45,587 nucleotides of DNA from CAYZXK01 sp964482395 (GTDB taxonomy: Bacteria; Planctomycetota; Phycisphaerae; UBA1845; Fen-1342): contig CAYZXK010000228.1 in the NCBI GenBank assembly GCA_964482395.1, forward strand, positions 1 through 45,587, in the 5' to 3' direction. Below, one piece after another: positions 1-9,246 of the stretch (the stretch's first letter is position 1; each line of letters begins with the position of its first letter). The notes below the pieces were generated by a model, which worked only from the letters and a program-made list of their open reading frames with translations, searched no databases and was not told the origin of the DNA. A program made the position numbers and the translations under genes.

Positions 1-13
1 CTACGATCCTCAT
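1..13 (-). CDS. 5' end of a divergent gene leaving the left edge (product unknown)
   Basis: On the minus strand an ATG at 13-11 opens a frame reading M-R-I-V before the window ends. It is preceded by a near-perfect Shine-Dalgarno sequence, AAGGAGGA at 28-21, 7 bases upstream. That is among the strongest ribosome-binding sites in the window, so I take this as a real gene start. Four residues cannot identify a product. Its position, divergent from an alpha-glucan locus, would fit a carbohydrate gene, but that is only a guess from context. Confidence 0.5.
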
Positions 14-125
14 GGGCGTGTCCTCCTTGTCTGTTAATTCAATATGGGCCAGAGGATACGCCCTTCCTACGCCTCGGCAACGAGATTACACACGAAAGGA
101 TACGCCACCTCGGCGGAGCATCACC

Positions 126-154
126 TTGGTCGGCACCGGGCGGCTGGTTATAAT
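126..154 (+). promoter_or_regulatory. Sigma-70-type promoter of the first GH13 gene
   Basis: TTGGTC at 126-131 and a perfect TATAAT at 149-154 are separated by exactly 17 bases. Transcription would start near 161, giving a leader of about 65 bases before the ATG at 226. The same -35 hexamer and spacing recur at 44540-44568 on the other strand. Confidence 0.7.
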
Positions 155-225
155 CACGGGTTGGAGCACCGATCGGAAGGCGGGCTTCGCAGCAGCGAGT
201 GCCCATTTAAATCGGGAGCGCAGCT

Positions 226-2583
226 ATGCCAGCTCGAATCTTGACCCTGATCAGCCTGGCCGGGCTCCTGCTCGGGGCCGGCCATGACAACAACGTCGAG
301 TGGAACGGCATCACGCACATTCCTTGGCTGGACCGCTCGCCGCGCTGCCCGATCAATGGCGAAAGTTTCGCGGTCTTCTTTCAGAGCTACCATTACGATC
401 TGACGGCGGCGCGGGTTTACGTGAATAGCGGCTCGCCGGCCTGGGTCGACGCGTCTTTCTCCCACAATCGGGGCGTTTACGATGTGTGGACGGCGACGAT
501 CCCCGCCTCTTCTCCGACCGGCACGCTCGAATACTACATCGAGCTGACTGACGGGAGCGACACCGACTACCTCGGCCCGGCCGGCATGTCTGACGGACCT
601 CCGGCCAGCGGCTGGGTTGTCAACTTCGCTACGCTTGCCCACGCTCCGCTGGGCGCCACCCTTACCAGCGATGGGGGCGCGGTCTTCAGGGTCTGGGCGC
701 CGGGGGCCTCGTCAGCATATGTCGCCGGCGATTTCAACGGCTGGAGCACGACCTCGTTGCCAATGACCAAGAGCGGCGGATACTTCACGCGGAAGGTCGC
801 CTCGCCGGTGAGCGCCAACCAACGGTACAAATATGTGTTCCAGCCGGGCACGATCTGGAAAACCGACGCTCGCGGCCGAGCCATGAACCAGGGCGACTAC
901 GATAACACCTACATAATCAACCCGGATTCATATGTCTGGGGCGATCAGAACTTCCAAACGCCCCAGTTTGAAGATATGGTCATCTATGAGCTGCATGTGG
1001 GTACTTTTTCAGGCTTCAACGATGGTCTGAACCGGATGGGGCGGTTCCGCGACATTGTGGATACCCACCTGGATCACCTGCTGTATTTGGGCGTGAATGC
1101 CGTCGAGCTGATGCCGCCGACCGAGTTCGATTACCATTTGTCCTGGGGGTACAACCCGATCAGCCTGTGGGCGCCGGAGAATGCCTACGGCAGCCCCGCA
1201 GACTTCAAGTACACGATCGACAAGCTGCACCAGCACGGGATAGCCGTCCTGCTGGATATTTGCTACAACCATTTCTCGCCGACCGGAAACTACCTGTGGT
1301 ATTACGATGGGACGCAAATCTACTTTGACAACCCGGCCGTCCAGACTCCCTGGGGCTCGCAGGCGGACTTCGACCGCGCGGAGGTGGCCGACTACTACGC
1401 CGACAATGTGCTGTACTGGCTGGATGAGTATCACATCGACGGGTTCCGCATGGATGCGACGCGCTACATGCGCGACAATTATATCTTTCCCGGCGGTCAG
1501 CCTTCGGGATGGTATCTGATGCAGCGGGTCAATAACAATATTGATGCCCGGAAAGCCGACGCTATTTCCATCGCCGAGGAGCTGCCCAACGATCAGTGGA
1601 TCACGTATTCGACCAGCAGCGGCGGAGCCGGCTTCGACAGCCAGTGGCACATGTGGTTTCGGGATGCGGTACGGCAGGCCACTTTTGACGCCGCTTACGG
1701 AAATCCCCAGATGTGGCCGGTTCATGACGCCATCCACGAGAGCAGTTACCCGAGCAAGGCCAATTTGGTGCGCTACGTGGAATGTCATGACGAGGCCGCG
1801 CAGACCCGGCTCGCGGTTGCCATCGACAGCGGGGACCCTTATAGCATCTGGGCGCGGGGTCGCTCCAAGCTGGCCCAGGGTTTGACGATTCTGAGCCCGG
1901 GCATTCCCATGCTGCTTCAGGGTGCGGAGTGGCTGGAAAGCATTCCGTTCGGGGCTGGGTGGGACAACCGGATCGACTGGTCCAAGGCCACCAGCCGGGC
2001 GCCGATGACCCTCTTCTTTCACGACGTCATAGCTCTCCGGCGCAGCAACTGCGGCTTCCGCGCCAACGCAGGCTACGAGGTTTATCACGTAGATGACATT
2101 AACAATGTCATCGGTCTGCACCGCTGGTGCGACAACGGTAACGATCTGATCGTGGTGGCCAGTTGGAATAACGGCAACTTGTACAACTATCAGCTCGGCT
2201 TTCCCCAGAGCGGGGTCTGGTATGAGCTGCTCAACAGTCAGGCCACCGAGTACCTGGGCAACGGGGTGGGCAACGGCGGCTCGGTTACCGCGACCGGCGG
2301 GGCGTACGGCGGCATGCCGTACTCGGCCTGGATCACGATTCCGCAGATGGGATTGCTGGTATTCCGGTTCAACCAGCCGCCGACGCTTCGCGGGGATCTC
2401 AACTGCGACGGCCAGGTGGGCTTTGCTGACATCAATCCGTTCATTCTGGCCCTGACCAACTTTCCGGCTTACCAGGCCCAGTATCCCGGCTGCCCCCTGG
2501 AAAACCGCGATATCAACCAGGACGGGCAGTTCGGCTTCGCCGACATCAACCCATTCGTGGTCCTGCTGACCACTGGTCAATGA
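226..2583 (+). CDS. Secreted GH13 alpha-glucan enzyme (branching-enzyme-like fold) with C-terminal dockerin-like repeats
   Basis: The 785-residue protein starts with a short signal peptide (MPARILTLISLAGLLLGAG), so it should act outside the cytoplasm. A beta-sandwich region (about 25-130) and a CBM48-like module (about 140-235, with VAGDFNGW) precede the GH13 barrel. The barrel opens with VIYELHVGTFSG, a block typical of branching enzymes and trehalohydrolases. The expected catalytic residues are visible: Asp in GFRMDATR (about 410), Glu in IAEELP (about 451) and Asp in VECHDE (about 522). The last 65 residues carry two EF-hand-like repeats, GDLNCDGQVGFADINPF and RDINQDGQFGFADINPF, as in planctomycete dockerin-like tails. 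The start has GGGAG 7 bases upstream. Exact specificity (branching, amylase or debranching) cannot be read from sequence. It is convergent with malQ, only 15 bases away. Confidence 0.88.
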   Translation: MPARILTLISLAGLLLGAGHDNNVEWNGITHIPWLDRSPRCPINGESFAVFFQSYHYDLTAARVYVNSGSPAWVDASFSHNRGVYDVWTATIPASSPTGTLEYYIELTDGSDTDYLGPAGMSDGPPASGWVVNFATLAHAPLGATLTSDGGAVFRVWAPGASSAYVAGDFNGWSTTSLPMTKSGGYFTRKVASPVSANQRYKYVFQPGTIWKTDARGRAMNQGDYDNTYIINPDSYVWGDQNFQTPQFEDMVIYELHVGTFSGFNDGLNRMGRFRDIVDTHLDHLLYLGVNAVELMPPTEFDYHLSWGYNPISLWAPENAYGSPADFKYTIDKLHQHGIAVLLDICYNHFSPTGNYLWYYDGTQIYFDNPAVQTPWGSQADFDRAEVADYYADNVLYWLDEYHIDGFRMDATRYMRDNYIFPGGQPSGWYLMQRVNNNIDARKADAISIAEELPNDQWITYSTSSGGAGFDSQWHMWFRDAVRQATFDAAYGNPQMWPVHDAIHESSYPSKANLVRYVECHDEAAQTRLAVAIDSGDPYSIWARGRSKLAQGLTILSPGIPMLLQGAEWLESIPFGAGWDNRIDWSKATSRAPMTLFFHDVIALRRSNCGFRANAGYEVYHVDDINNVIGLHRWCDNGNDLIVVASWNNGNLYNYQLGFPQSGVWYELLNSQATEYLGNGVGNGGSVTATGGAYGGMPYSAWITIPQMGLLVFRFNQPPTLRGDLNCDGQVGFADINPFILALTNFPAYQAQYPGCPLENRDINQDGQFGFADINPFVVLLTTGQ

Positions 2584-2598
2584 GCCGGTCGGCCGGGC

Positions 2599-4140
2599 TC
2601 AGGGCAAGCGTTGATAAGCTTCGGCCCAGTCGCGCATTTGCCTGGCCAGGCCCTCGGTGAGCTGGCCGGGCATCAGCCGCCAGCGCCAGTTGCCGCGGCT
2701 GGTGCCGGGTCGATTCATCCGCGCCCGGTTATCCAGTCCCAGCAGGTCCTGCATGGGGATGATGGCGGTATTGGCCGGCGACATCAACGCCAGCCGGATC
2801 AGGTCCCAATGGATCTCCTCACCACCGGTACCCAGGTACCGCAGAACGCGTCCGAGCTGCCGGGCGGCGCCAGACGCGGGCCGCTTCGCTGCCTTGGCGC
2901 GTAAACTATTGAACCAGCCCCGAATCGTCTCGTTGTCATGGGTCCCAGGATATACTACGCAGTTGTGCGGATAATTATGGGGCTGATTGTAGCGACTTTG
3001 CGGGCCGGCGCCGAAGGCGAACTGTAGCAGGCGCGTGCCAGGAAGCCCGAACCGGTCGCGCAGCGCAACCGCCTGGCGCGTGACCAGTCCGAGGTCCTCA
3101 GCGATTATGCGTCCCGGGCCGGCCATCCGGTGCAGAATTTCAAGCAACTTGCGGCCCGGTGTCCTCACCCATTTGCCTCGCTGCGCGGTCCGGGCCCGTC
3201 CGGGCACCGCCCATACGCGGTAAAAGCCGAGAAAGTGGTCGATGCGTACCACGTCGAAATGCGACAAGACGCAGGCAAATCGCGCCCGCCACCAGGAAAA
3301 TTGACTGGTGCGATGACCGGGCCAGCGGTAGTGGGGGTGGCCCCAGAGTTGACCGGTGCGGCTGAAGTAGTCGGGCGGTACGCCGGAGACTGTTCGCGGG
3401 CGCCCGGCGGGGTCCAGATCGAACAGTTCCTGGTTGGCCCATACGTCGCTGCTGTCGTAGGCCACGAAGATGGGCAAATCGCCGATCAGCCCAACGCCAC
3501 GCTGATTGGCGTAGCGCTTCAGGTGGGTCCATTGCTCATGAAACTCAAACTGTACAAAGCGCTGAAAGTCGAGCTCGGTCGCCAAGGTCCGAGCAGCGCG
3601 TCTGATGGCTTTTGCGCGGCGCAGGCGCAGAGCCGGCGACCACTCCGTCCACGCCTGGCTTTGGAAGCTATGGCGCAGGGCGGCATAGAGCGCGTAGTCG
3701 TCGAGCCAGTGGGCCTGCTCATGGCAGAAACGAAGAAACGCGGAGTTTCTCAAACCACCGGCATGGACGAACGCCTGGAAGGCGCGGCGCAGCCGGGTGT
3801 GGCGGTAACGGGCGGTGGGCGCATAAACTACGGAGCGAGGCGGCAGGCGGGGCGGACGGGCGAGGTCGGCGGGGCTGAGCAATCCTCGTTCCGCCAGGTG
3901 ATCTAAGCTTACAAGCAGGTGGTTGCCGGCAAAGGCCGACAGGGCGCTGTAGGGCGAATTGCCGGGGCCGGGTGGTCCGATGGGTAGCATCTGCCACCAG
4001 GTTTGACCCGCGGCGGCAAGAAAGTCTACAAATCGGCGCGCCTCGGGTCCCAGATCGCCGCAGCCGTACGGGCCGGGCAGGGAGGTGAGATGGAGCAGCA
4101 CGCCGCCGGACCGCCGGTCTAAGCTGAGTCGCCGTGTCAT
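2599..4140 (-). CDS. malQ: 4-alpha-glucanotransferase (GH77, amylomaltase)
   Basis: The 513-residue protein has the normal length of bacterial MalQ and should transfer alpha-1,4-glucan segments between maltodextrins in the cytoplasm. The N-terminus shows the family block GVLLHLTSLPGPYGCGDLG and then PGNSPYSALSAFAGN. The catalytic residues are Asp in VVRIDHFLGFYR (about 300), Glu in IIAEDLG (about 346) and Asp in YPGTHDNETIRGW (about 398). There is no signal peptide. The gene lies 83 bases downstream of the secreted GH13 enzyme on the same strand, so the two probably form an operon in which extracellular or periplasmic hydrolysis feeds cytoplasmic remodelling. The Shine-Dalgarno sequence is weak. 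Confidence 0.93.
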   Translation of the reverse strand: MTRRLSLDRRSGGVLLHLTSLPGPYGCGDLGPEARRFVDFLAAAGQTWWQMLPIGPPGPGNSPYSALSAFAGNHLLVSLDHLAERGLLSPADLARPPRLPPRSVVYAPTARYRHTRLRRAFQAFVHAGGLRNSAFLRFCHEQAHWLDDYALYAALRHSFQSQAWTEWSPALRLRRAKAIRRAARTLATELDFQRFVQFEFHEQWTHLKRYANQRGVGLIGDLPIFVAYDSSDVWANQELFDLDPAGRPRTVSGVPPDYFSRTGQLWGHPHYRWPGHRTSQFSWWRARFACVLSHFDVVRIDHFLGFYRVWAVPGRARTAQRGKWVRTPGRKLLEILHRMAGPGRIIAEDLGLVTRQAVALRDRFGLPGTRLLQFAFGAGPQSRYNQPHNYPHNCVVYPGTHDNETIRGWFNSLRAKAAKRPASGAARQLGRVLRYLGTGGEEIHWDLIRLALMSPANTAIIPMQDLLGLDNRARMNRPGTSRGNWRWRLMPGQLTEGLARQMRDWAEAYQRLP

Positions 4141-4223
4141 AGCCTGCCCGCAAGCATGTGATCGCCGGGAAAGGGGCCGGAGCCTGGATCAGCGTTGGAG
4201 CGACGAGAATAGCGGACCATGAG

Positions 4224-6779
4224 CTATTTCGGAGTGGCGGCGTGCAGCACTACCCCGGAGATGGCCGGGACCTGTACCTGCAATCTGCGTTGAGGAGCGT
4301 CGAATGCGCCTGAGCTGTTGAATATTCCGCGCCATTTGCCGGGCGCGCTGGTGGGCAGAGGGACGAACACTTGGCGGGGCTGGTCGGATGCGTTGAGGAC
4401 CACAACGAGCTGCTCATCATCGTCGCGGCGGAGAAATGCCCACACGTCCTGTTCGTCGTGGGTCAGGAGAGTCTGGAAGCCGCCGATGCGCAGCGCGGAA
4501 TGAGAGTTGCGGAGGGCGATGATCTGCCGGTAGTAGTCCAGGTGATCGCGCATGACGAAGTTCTCTTCCGGCTGGTCATATGGTTCCAGGTCCTCCCAGA
4601 GCATGGGCTTGCGGCAGGTCGGGTCGTCGGCCCCCCACATGCCGACCTCGTCGCCATAGTAGATCATCGGTGCGCCGACATAGGTCATCTGGAGCAGGGC
4701 GGCCAGTCTGGCCCGGGCGTACTCGGTGGGCGAGGGTTTGGCGTTGTCATATCCGGGGCCGTTGTCCTGGACGCGATTGGCGTGGTCGTAAGGGCGGTCC
4801 GGATTGCGGGCCATGGACGCGACCCGGTCGGTATCGTGGCTGTCCAGCAGGTTCTGCTGCACCAGAGTGGCGGCCAGCGGATGTGCCAGGCGCAAGACGC
4901 GCAGGCGGTGGTCGGCCTGGCTGGCGGAAATCTTGAGCTTGCGGTTGAACAGCCACTCGACCGCGACCCGGGCGAACTCGTAGTTCATCACCCCGTCGAA
5001 GTGTTTACCGTCCAGCCACTGGTCGGCGCGTTCCCAGATTTCGCCGGTGATGTACGCCTGCGGGTTTATTGACTTGACCAGCGTCCGCCATTCGGCCCAG
5101 AAGGGGGCGGGGATCTCGTTGGGTACGTCCAGGCGCCATCCGTCGATTCCGTCGGACGGATCGCCGTCGCCGTCCGGGTCCATCCAGCGCCGGGTGACGT
5201 TGAAGATATGCCGTTTGGCCGTCTGGCTGGCCAGGCCGTCGCTGCTCTTCTTGAAAACCGGAAGCGACTCCAGACCCGCCCACCCGCGATACCTGAACGG
5301 CTTCCAGGAGATGACGTCGAACCAGTCGGCGAATGTGGAGTGAGGGCCGTTCTTCTTGACGTCCTGGAAGGCCGGGTGCAGCGTCCCGACATGGTTGAAG
5401 ACTCCGTCGATTATGACCCGGAAGCCTGCGGCGTGGGCGGACCGCAGAAAACGCAGAAAACGCCGATCGGTTTCGGTCCATTCCCAGGTCGACGGGTCCA
5501 GCAGGTCCTCGCGGGCAGCCACGGCGTCGTAGTCGCCCCTGGTCCCGAAATGGTCGTCCACGTGAAGGTAGTTGGTCGTATTGTACTTGTGATTGCTTTC
5601 GGCCTTGAAAATCGGCATCAGATAGAGGGCGTTGACGCCCAGGTCTTTCAGGTAAGGCAGCTTCTCTTCCAATCCGTCCAGGTCGCCGCCGTATTGGCGG
5701 TCGAAAACATAGTACTTATAGAAAGTCTGCCCGTCCTGGCCTTCCCAGGGGGCTGGTGTGAACCACTCGCTGGTCCAGGCTCGCACCGGCTGCCGGTCGT
5801 TGGCCGGGTTGCCGTTGCGGAACCGGTCGAGCATGATCTGGTACCAGATTGCGTGTTTGGCCCAGTCCGGCGTCTGAAAGACCTCTTCTGGCGACACGGA
5901 TACTCCGTAATCCTCCGGAACGCTCACCCGCCGCTGCCCGTCCAGCAGAACAAACGTGTAGCGCGGCTGGCAATCCGGCTGCCCGGAACAATCGGGCAAC
6001 CTGGCGATCGCCTCCCACATCGTGAACGGCTCACTTTCCAATATCGGCGTCATTTCGACTTCCGGCTGCCCGCGGACCGCGACCCAGACCCGCTCCAGGT
6101 CGTGGGCCAGCGTCCGCAGCCGGAAAAGCGCCCGGCCGTCCAGCCGCTGGAAGTACAGCGGCCGCTCCGGACGGTGCTCCAAAGCCAGGCCCTCGATCTG
6201 CCCGTCTCCCGGCCGGCCGTCGGACTCCTTGAGGGCGGCGATTCGTCCCAGCCGCAGTACCGAGTTCAGGCCGTTGTGACCGTCGCTGACGCCTTCGGGG
6301 TTGTCTGGATCGGCATACCACCGATCGCCATCGACGACGAACTTGTATTCGTGCACGCCGGCCGGGAGTTCCACTCGTGCCGACCAGAAGCCCGCGGGGT
6401 CCGGCCCCCGCAGCGGGGTGGCGGTCGGGTTCCACTGGTTGAATGTGCCGGCCAGAAACACGTTCCGCGGGGTGCCGGGGGGCCGGTATCGGAAGGTGCA
6501 GGCCCACGTTCCGCGGTCCAGCGGCTCGGCGGACACCGACTGCGGCAGAGATCCCGGCCGGTCATCGGGGGCGATTGCCAGCGGTGGCGCTGGCGGCCAG
6601 TCGCCTCCACTCCTGGCAAAGCCGCCGGCCAGACTCGCCGCCAAGCCCAAGAGCAGTACCCGCCGGCCCACGCCCATCGACCTCGCCCAGCGAGCAGGGG
6701 TCAGCAGGCCAAGCTTCCGCCGCAGCCGCCGGGCGTCGGGCGGTCGAGCGAACATGGTGGTCAGTTTGAGCGACATCAT
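4224..6779 (-). CDS. Secreted neopullulanase/cyclomaltodextrinase-like GH13 amylase with CBM48
   Basis: This GH13 enzyme should hydrolyse alpha-glucans outside the cytoplasm. A signal sequence, MGVGRRVLLLGLAASLAGG, starts at the internal ATG at 6677. I place the start at the ATGATG at 6779, because a perfect TATAAT ends 7 bases before it; the ATG at 6677 remains possible. A CBM48/AMPK-type module (FLAGTFNQWNP, HEYKFVVDGDRW) is followed by a second beta domain and a barrel beginning AIWYQIMLDRFRNG. Catalytic residues are Asp in DGWRLDVPNE (about 551), Glu in YITGEIWE (about 580) and Asp in LLDSHDTDRV (about 649). The large N-terminal beta domains suggest the neopullulanase group. It is followed by malQ on the same strand and is divergent from the ABC importer. 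Confidence 0.9.
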   Translation of the reverse strand: MMSLKLTTMFARPPDARRLRRKLGLLTPARWARSMGVGRRVLLLGLAASLAGGFARSGGDWPPAPPLAIAPDDRPGSLPQSVSAEPLDRGTWACTFRYRPPGTPRNVFLAGTFNQWNPTATPLRGPDPAGFWSARVELPAGVHEYKFVVDGDRWYADPDNPEGVSDGHNGLNSVLRLGRIAALKESDGRPGDGQIEGLALEHRPERPLYFQRLDGRALFRLRTLAHDLERVWVAVRGQPEVEMTPILESEPFTMWEAIARLPDCSGQPDCQPRYTFVLLDGQRRVSVPEDYGVSVSPEEVFQTPDWAKHAIWYQIMLDRFRNGNPANDRQPVRAWTSEWFTPAPWEGQDGQTFYKYYVFDRQYGGDLDGLEEKLPYLKDLGVNALYLMPIFKAESNHKYNTTNYLHVDDHFGTRGDYDAVAAREDLLDPSTWEWTETDRRFLRFLRSAHAAGFRVIIDGVFNHVGTLHPAFQDVKKNGPHSTFADWFDVISWKPFRYRGWAGLESLPVFKKSSDGLASQTAKRHIFNVTRRWMDPDGDGDPSDGIDGWRLDVPNEIPAPFWAEWRTLVKSINPQAYITGEIWERADQWLDGKHFDGVMNYEFARVAVEWLFNRKLKISASQADHRLRVLRLAHPLAATLVQQNLLDSHDTDRVASMARNPDRPYDHANRVQDNGPGYDNAKPSPTEYARARLAALLQMTYVGAPMIYYGDEVGMWGADDPTCRKPMLWEDLEPYDQPEENFVMRDHLDYYRQIIALRNSHSALRIGGFQTLLTHDEQDVWAFLRRDDDEQLVVVLNASDQPRQVFVPLPTSAPGKWRGIFNSSGAFDAPQRRLQVQVPAISGVVLHAATPK

Positions 6780-6786
6780 TGCGCGT

Positions 6787-6792
6787 ATTATA
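6787..6792 (-). promoter_or_regulatory. -10 element for a predicted leaderless amylase transcript
   Basis: The minus strand reads TATAAT at 6792-6787, then seven bases, then ATGATG at 6779-6774. Transcription would begin at or one base before the start codon. No convincing -35 hexamer is visible 16-18 bases upstream, so the promoter may be activator-dependent. Confidence 0.5.
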
Positions 6793-6845
6793 CTTCGTGT
6801 CTCAGGTCGCCCGCGTGGCGGCCTCAAACAGCTTTGGTAGTCTAG

Positions 6846-9242
6846 TTGTCAAAGAACGGTCAGACCAACGGGAAACTCCGGCATCGGGTCGGAAAGGGGC
6901 TGCGTGTTACGCTAGCGGTTGCCGCTGCACTGCTCACATTGTGGGCAGCGGCGTGGGTCGTGACCCGTCCGTTGCGCCGGACCCCGCTGCGGGCGGGCCA
7001 GGTCCGGCTCACTCTCGTCCACTGGGGGGACGATCGTGAAGATCGGATCGTCGCGGAACTAATCGCCGGTTTCAAGAGGAAGCATCCGGATATCGACATC
7101 CTGCGGATCAATCCGGGCGGGGCTGACGCCGTCAATACCAAGGTCCAGACCATGGTAGCCGCGGGCGATCCGCCGGACGTGATGCAGCTCGGCTATGAGA
7201 AGGTCGCCAGTTGGGCCGATAAGGGGATCCTGGCGGACCTCGGACCATTCCTGGAGCAGGATCGGGCCAGAAATGATCCGGAGGCGTTGCGCCTGGAGGA
7301 CTTCTATGCCAACGTGATCGACTGTTTCCGCTTCGATGGTCAGGTGACCGGCAGGGGGGCGTTGTACGCGATCGCCAAGGACTTCACCACGGTCGGATTC
7401 TACTTCAACCGCGATCTGTTTCGGCGAGCCGGCCTGCCGGACCCTCCCGCCGGCGGCTGGACCTGGGATGAGTTCATCGCCGCAGCCCGCAGGATTGGAC
7501 AGCTTCCCGGGTGCTACGGCGTGGATTTCGTCACCTGGGAGGCTATGCTGCGAGTCTACTGCTGGAGCGAGGGTGTGGACTTCAGCAGCGATGGGTTCCG
7601 TAGTTTCGACTTCACCAACCCCAGACTGGTCGAGGTGCTGGACCGGCTGCGCAACTGGTTTCTTGAGGACACTCGCGCTCTGGCCAGTGCCAAGACTCAG
7701 CTCGAAACCGGCGAAGACCCTTTTTTGTCCGGGCGGGTGGGCATGGCAGGTCCGCTGGGGCGCTGGAAAGTGCCGGTCTACCGGCTGATCCGGGATTTCG
7801 ACTGGGATTTTGCGCCTTTGCCGCACGGCCGCAGCCATCCCCCGGCCAACGGCGTGTTTACCAGCGCCTGGGCGATGTCCAGCCGAACCAGACATCCCCA
7901 GCAAGCCTGGAAGCTGGTGCGCTACCTGTGCGGGGAGGAGGGACAGCGCCTGATTGGCCAGAGCGGCCTGGCCATTCCAAGCATGATCCGGGTGGCCCAA
8001 GGCCCCTGGTTTGCCGATCCGGAACAGAAGCCGGACAACGACCACGTGTACCTGGATGCCGTTTTGGCGGCACGCCCTATCGACTGGCCCGCCGACCCGA
8101 AGTACATGGACAAGCTGCGGAAGCGCATGGAGGAGATATTCAAGATCGGCAGGCGCTCCACTCTGGCAGTGCTGCAAGACGTACAGCGCGAATGGCAGGA
8201 GTTCCGCCGGCAGACGGTGCTGGAAGCTGATTATCCGCCGATGCCATGGGGTCGGATCGCGGCCGGAAGCCTGATTCCACTGGCCGGCCTGCTGCTGGTC
8301 GGCATCGTGGTCTGGTGGCTCCGGCGGCCCGGGCGGATTGCCTTCCGAGAGGAGCTGGCCGGCCTGGGCATGGCCAGCCCGTGGATCATCGGTTTCGCCG
8401 CTTTCGTCGCCTTCCCGGTCGCTTTGTCCCTGCTGCTGAGCTTCACGCGCTGGAGCGGTCTGGCGACCCTGGACCATGCCGAGTGGGTCGGCTGGGACAA
8501 CTTCCGGCAGATGTTCCGCGATTCGGGGTACCTTAATTCCCTGTGGGTAACCGCGTTCTACGCGGTTCTGGCCGTGCCAGCCGGCCAGATCATCGCGTTG
8601 CTGGCGGCGTTGCTGATGAATCATGAGGTTCGTGGAATCCGGTTCTTTCGCGCTGCTTGGTACCTGCCCAGTGTGCTGGCCGGGGTGGCGATCGCGATTC
8701 TGTGGAAATGGGTCTTCCATCACGAGCACGGGATGCTTAACGCGCTGCTCAACCCGTTTCTGCGCCTGCTGGGCGCCGAAGCACCGCGCTGGTTCGAGCG
8801 GGACGCGCAGGTCTGGGGCATTCCCGCGTTCGTCATCATGAGCTTCTGGGGCATCGGCGGGACGATGATGATCTATCTGGCCGGTCTCAAGGGCATCTCG
8901 CGGGAGCTGTACGAGGCCGCCGCGATCGACGGAGCCAACGCGCTGCGGCGATTCCGGCACGTCACGCTGCCCATGCTCAGCCCGGTGATCTTCTTCAATG
9001 TCATCATGGCCACGATCGCGTCGTTTCAGATTTTCACCCAGGCGTACGTGATGACCGGTGGCGGGCCGGGCGACGCCACGCGGTTCTACGTAGTGTATCT
9101 CTACAACCAGGCTTTTGATCTGCACGAAATGGGCTACGCGTCCGCCATGGCTTGGTTGCTGCTGCTGATGATCCTCGGCCTGACGCTGTTGATCATGCGC
9201 GGGACCCGTCGGCTGGTGTATTACGAGGCACTGCGGGCATAG
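6846..9242 (+). CDS. Sugar ABC importer: binding protein fused to a MalF/UgpA-type permease
   Basis: The 798-residue protein combines two usually separate subunits. After an N-terminal hydrophobic segment (about 19-39), residues 50-455 look like a family-1 extracellular solute-binding protein (ELIAGFKRKHPDIDI, AGDPPDVMQLG, AIAKDFTTVGFYFNRDLF). A transmembrane segment follows at about 472-493, then a permease domain to the end with the ATPase-contacting EAA loop EAAAIDGANALRRFRHVTLP (about 690-710). The binding domain should be tethered on the outer face. An in-frame TAG lies directly before the TTG at 6846, so translation must start there or later; the ribosome-binding site is poor. A second permease follows 4 bases downstream. 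Sugar specificity is inferred as maltodextrin from the neighbouring GH13 and GH77 genes. No ATPase gene is in the window. Confidence 0.87.
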   Translation: MSKNGQTNGKLRHRVGKGLRVTLAVAAALLTLWAAAWVVTRPLRRTPLRAGQVRLTLVHWGDDREDRIVAELIAGFKRKHPDIDILRINPGGADAVNTKVQTMVAAGDPPDVMQLGYEKVASWADKGILADLGPFLEQDRARNDPEALRLEDFYANVIDCFRFDGQVTGRGALYAIAKDFTTVGFYFNRDLFRRAGLPDPPAGGWTWDEFIAAARRIGQLPGCYGVDFVTWEAMLRVYCWSEGVDFSSDGFRSFDFTNPRLVEVLDRLRNWFLEDTRALASAKTQLETGEDPFLSGRVGMAGPLGRWKVPVYRLIRDFDWDFAPLPHGRSHPPANGVFTSAWAMSSRTRHPQQAWKLVRYLCGEEGQRLIGQSGLAIPSMIRVAQGPWFADPEQKPDNDHVYLDAVLAARPIDWPADPKYMDKLRKRMEEIFKIGRRSTLAVLQDVQREWQEFRRQTVLEADYPPMPWGRIAAGSLIPLAGLLLVGIVVWWLRRPGRIAFREELAGLGMASPWIIGFAAFVAFPVALSLLLSFTRWSGLATLDHAEWVGWDNFRQMFRDSGYLNSLWVTAFYAVLAVPAGQIIALLAALLMNHEVRGIRFFRAAWYLPSVLAGVAIAILWKWVFHHEHGMLNALLNPFLRLLGAEAPRWFERDAQVWGIPAFVIMSFWGIGGTMMIYLAGLKGISRELYEAAAIDGANALRRFRHVTLPMLSPVIFFNVIMATIASFQIFTQAYVMTGGGPGDATRFYVVYLYNQAFDLHEMGYASAMAWLLLLMILGLTLLIMRGTRRLVYYEALRA

Positions 9243-9246
9243 GAAC

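Noticed and set aside
6838..6843. TAGTCT before the importer start and again before the M61 gene (GGTAGTCT shared)
   Set aside because: The shared 8-mer is expected by chance in a window of this length, matches the -10 consensus in only three of six positions, and has no -35 partner in either place.
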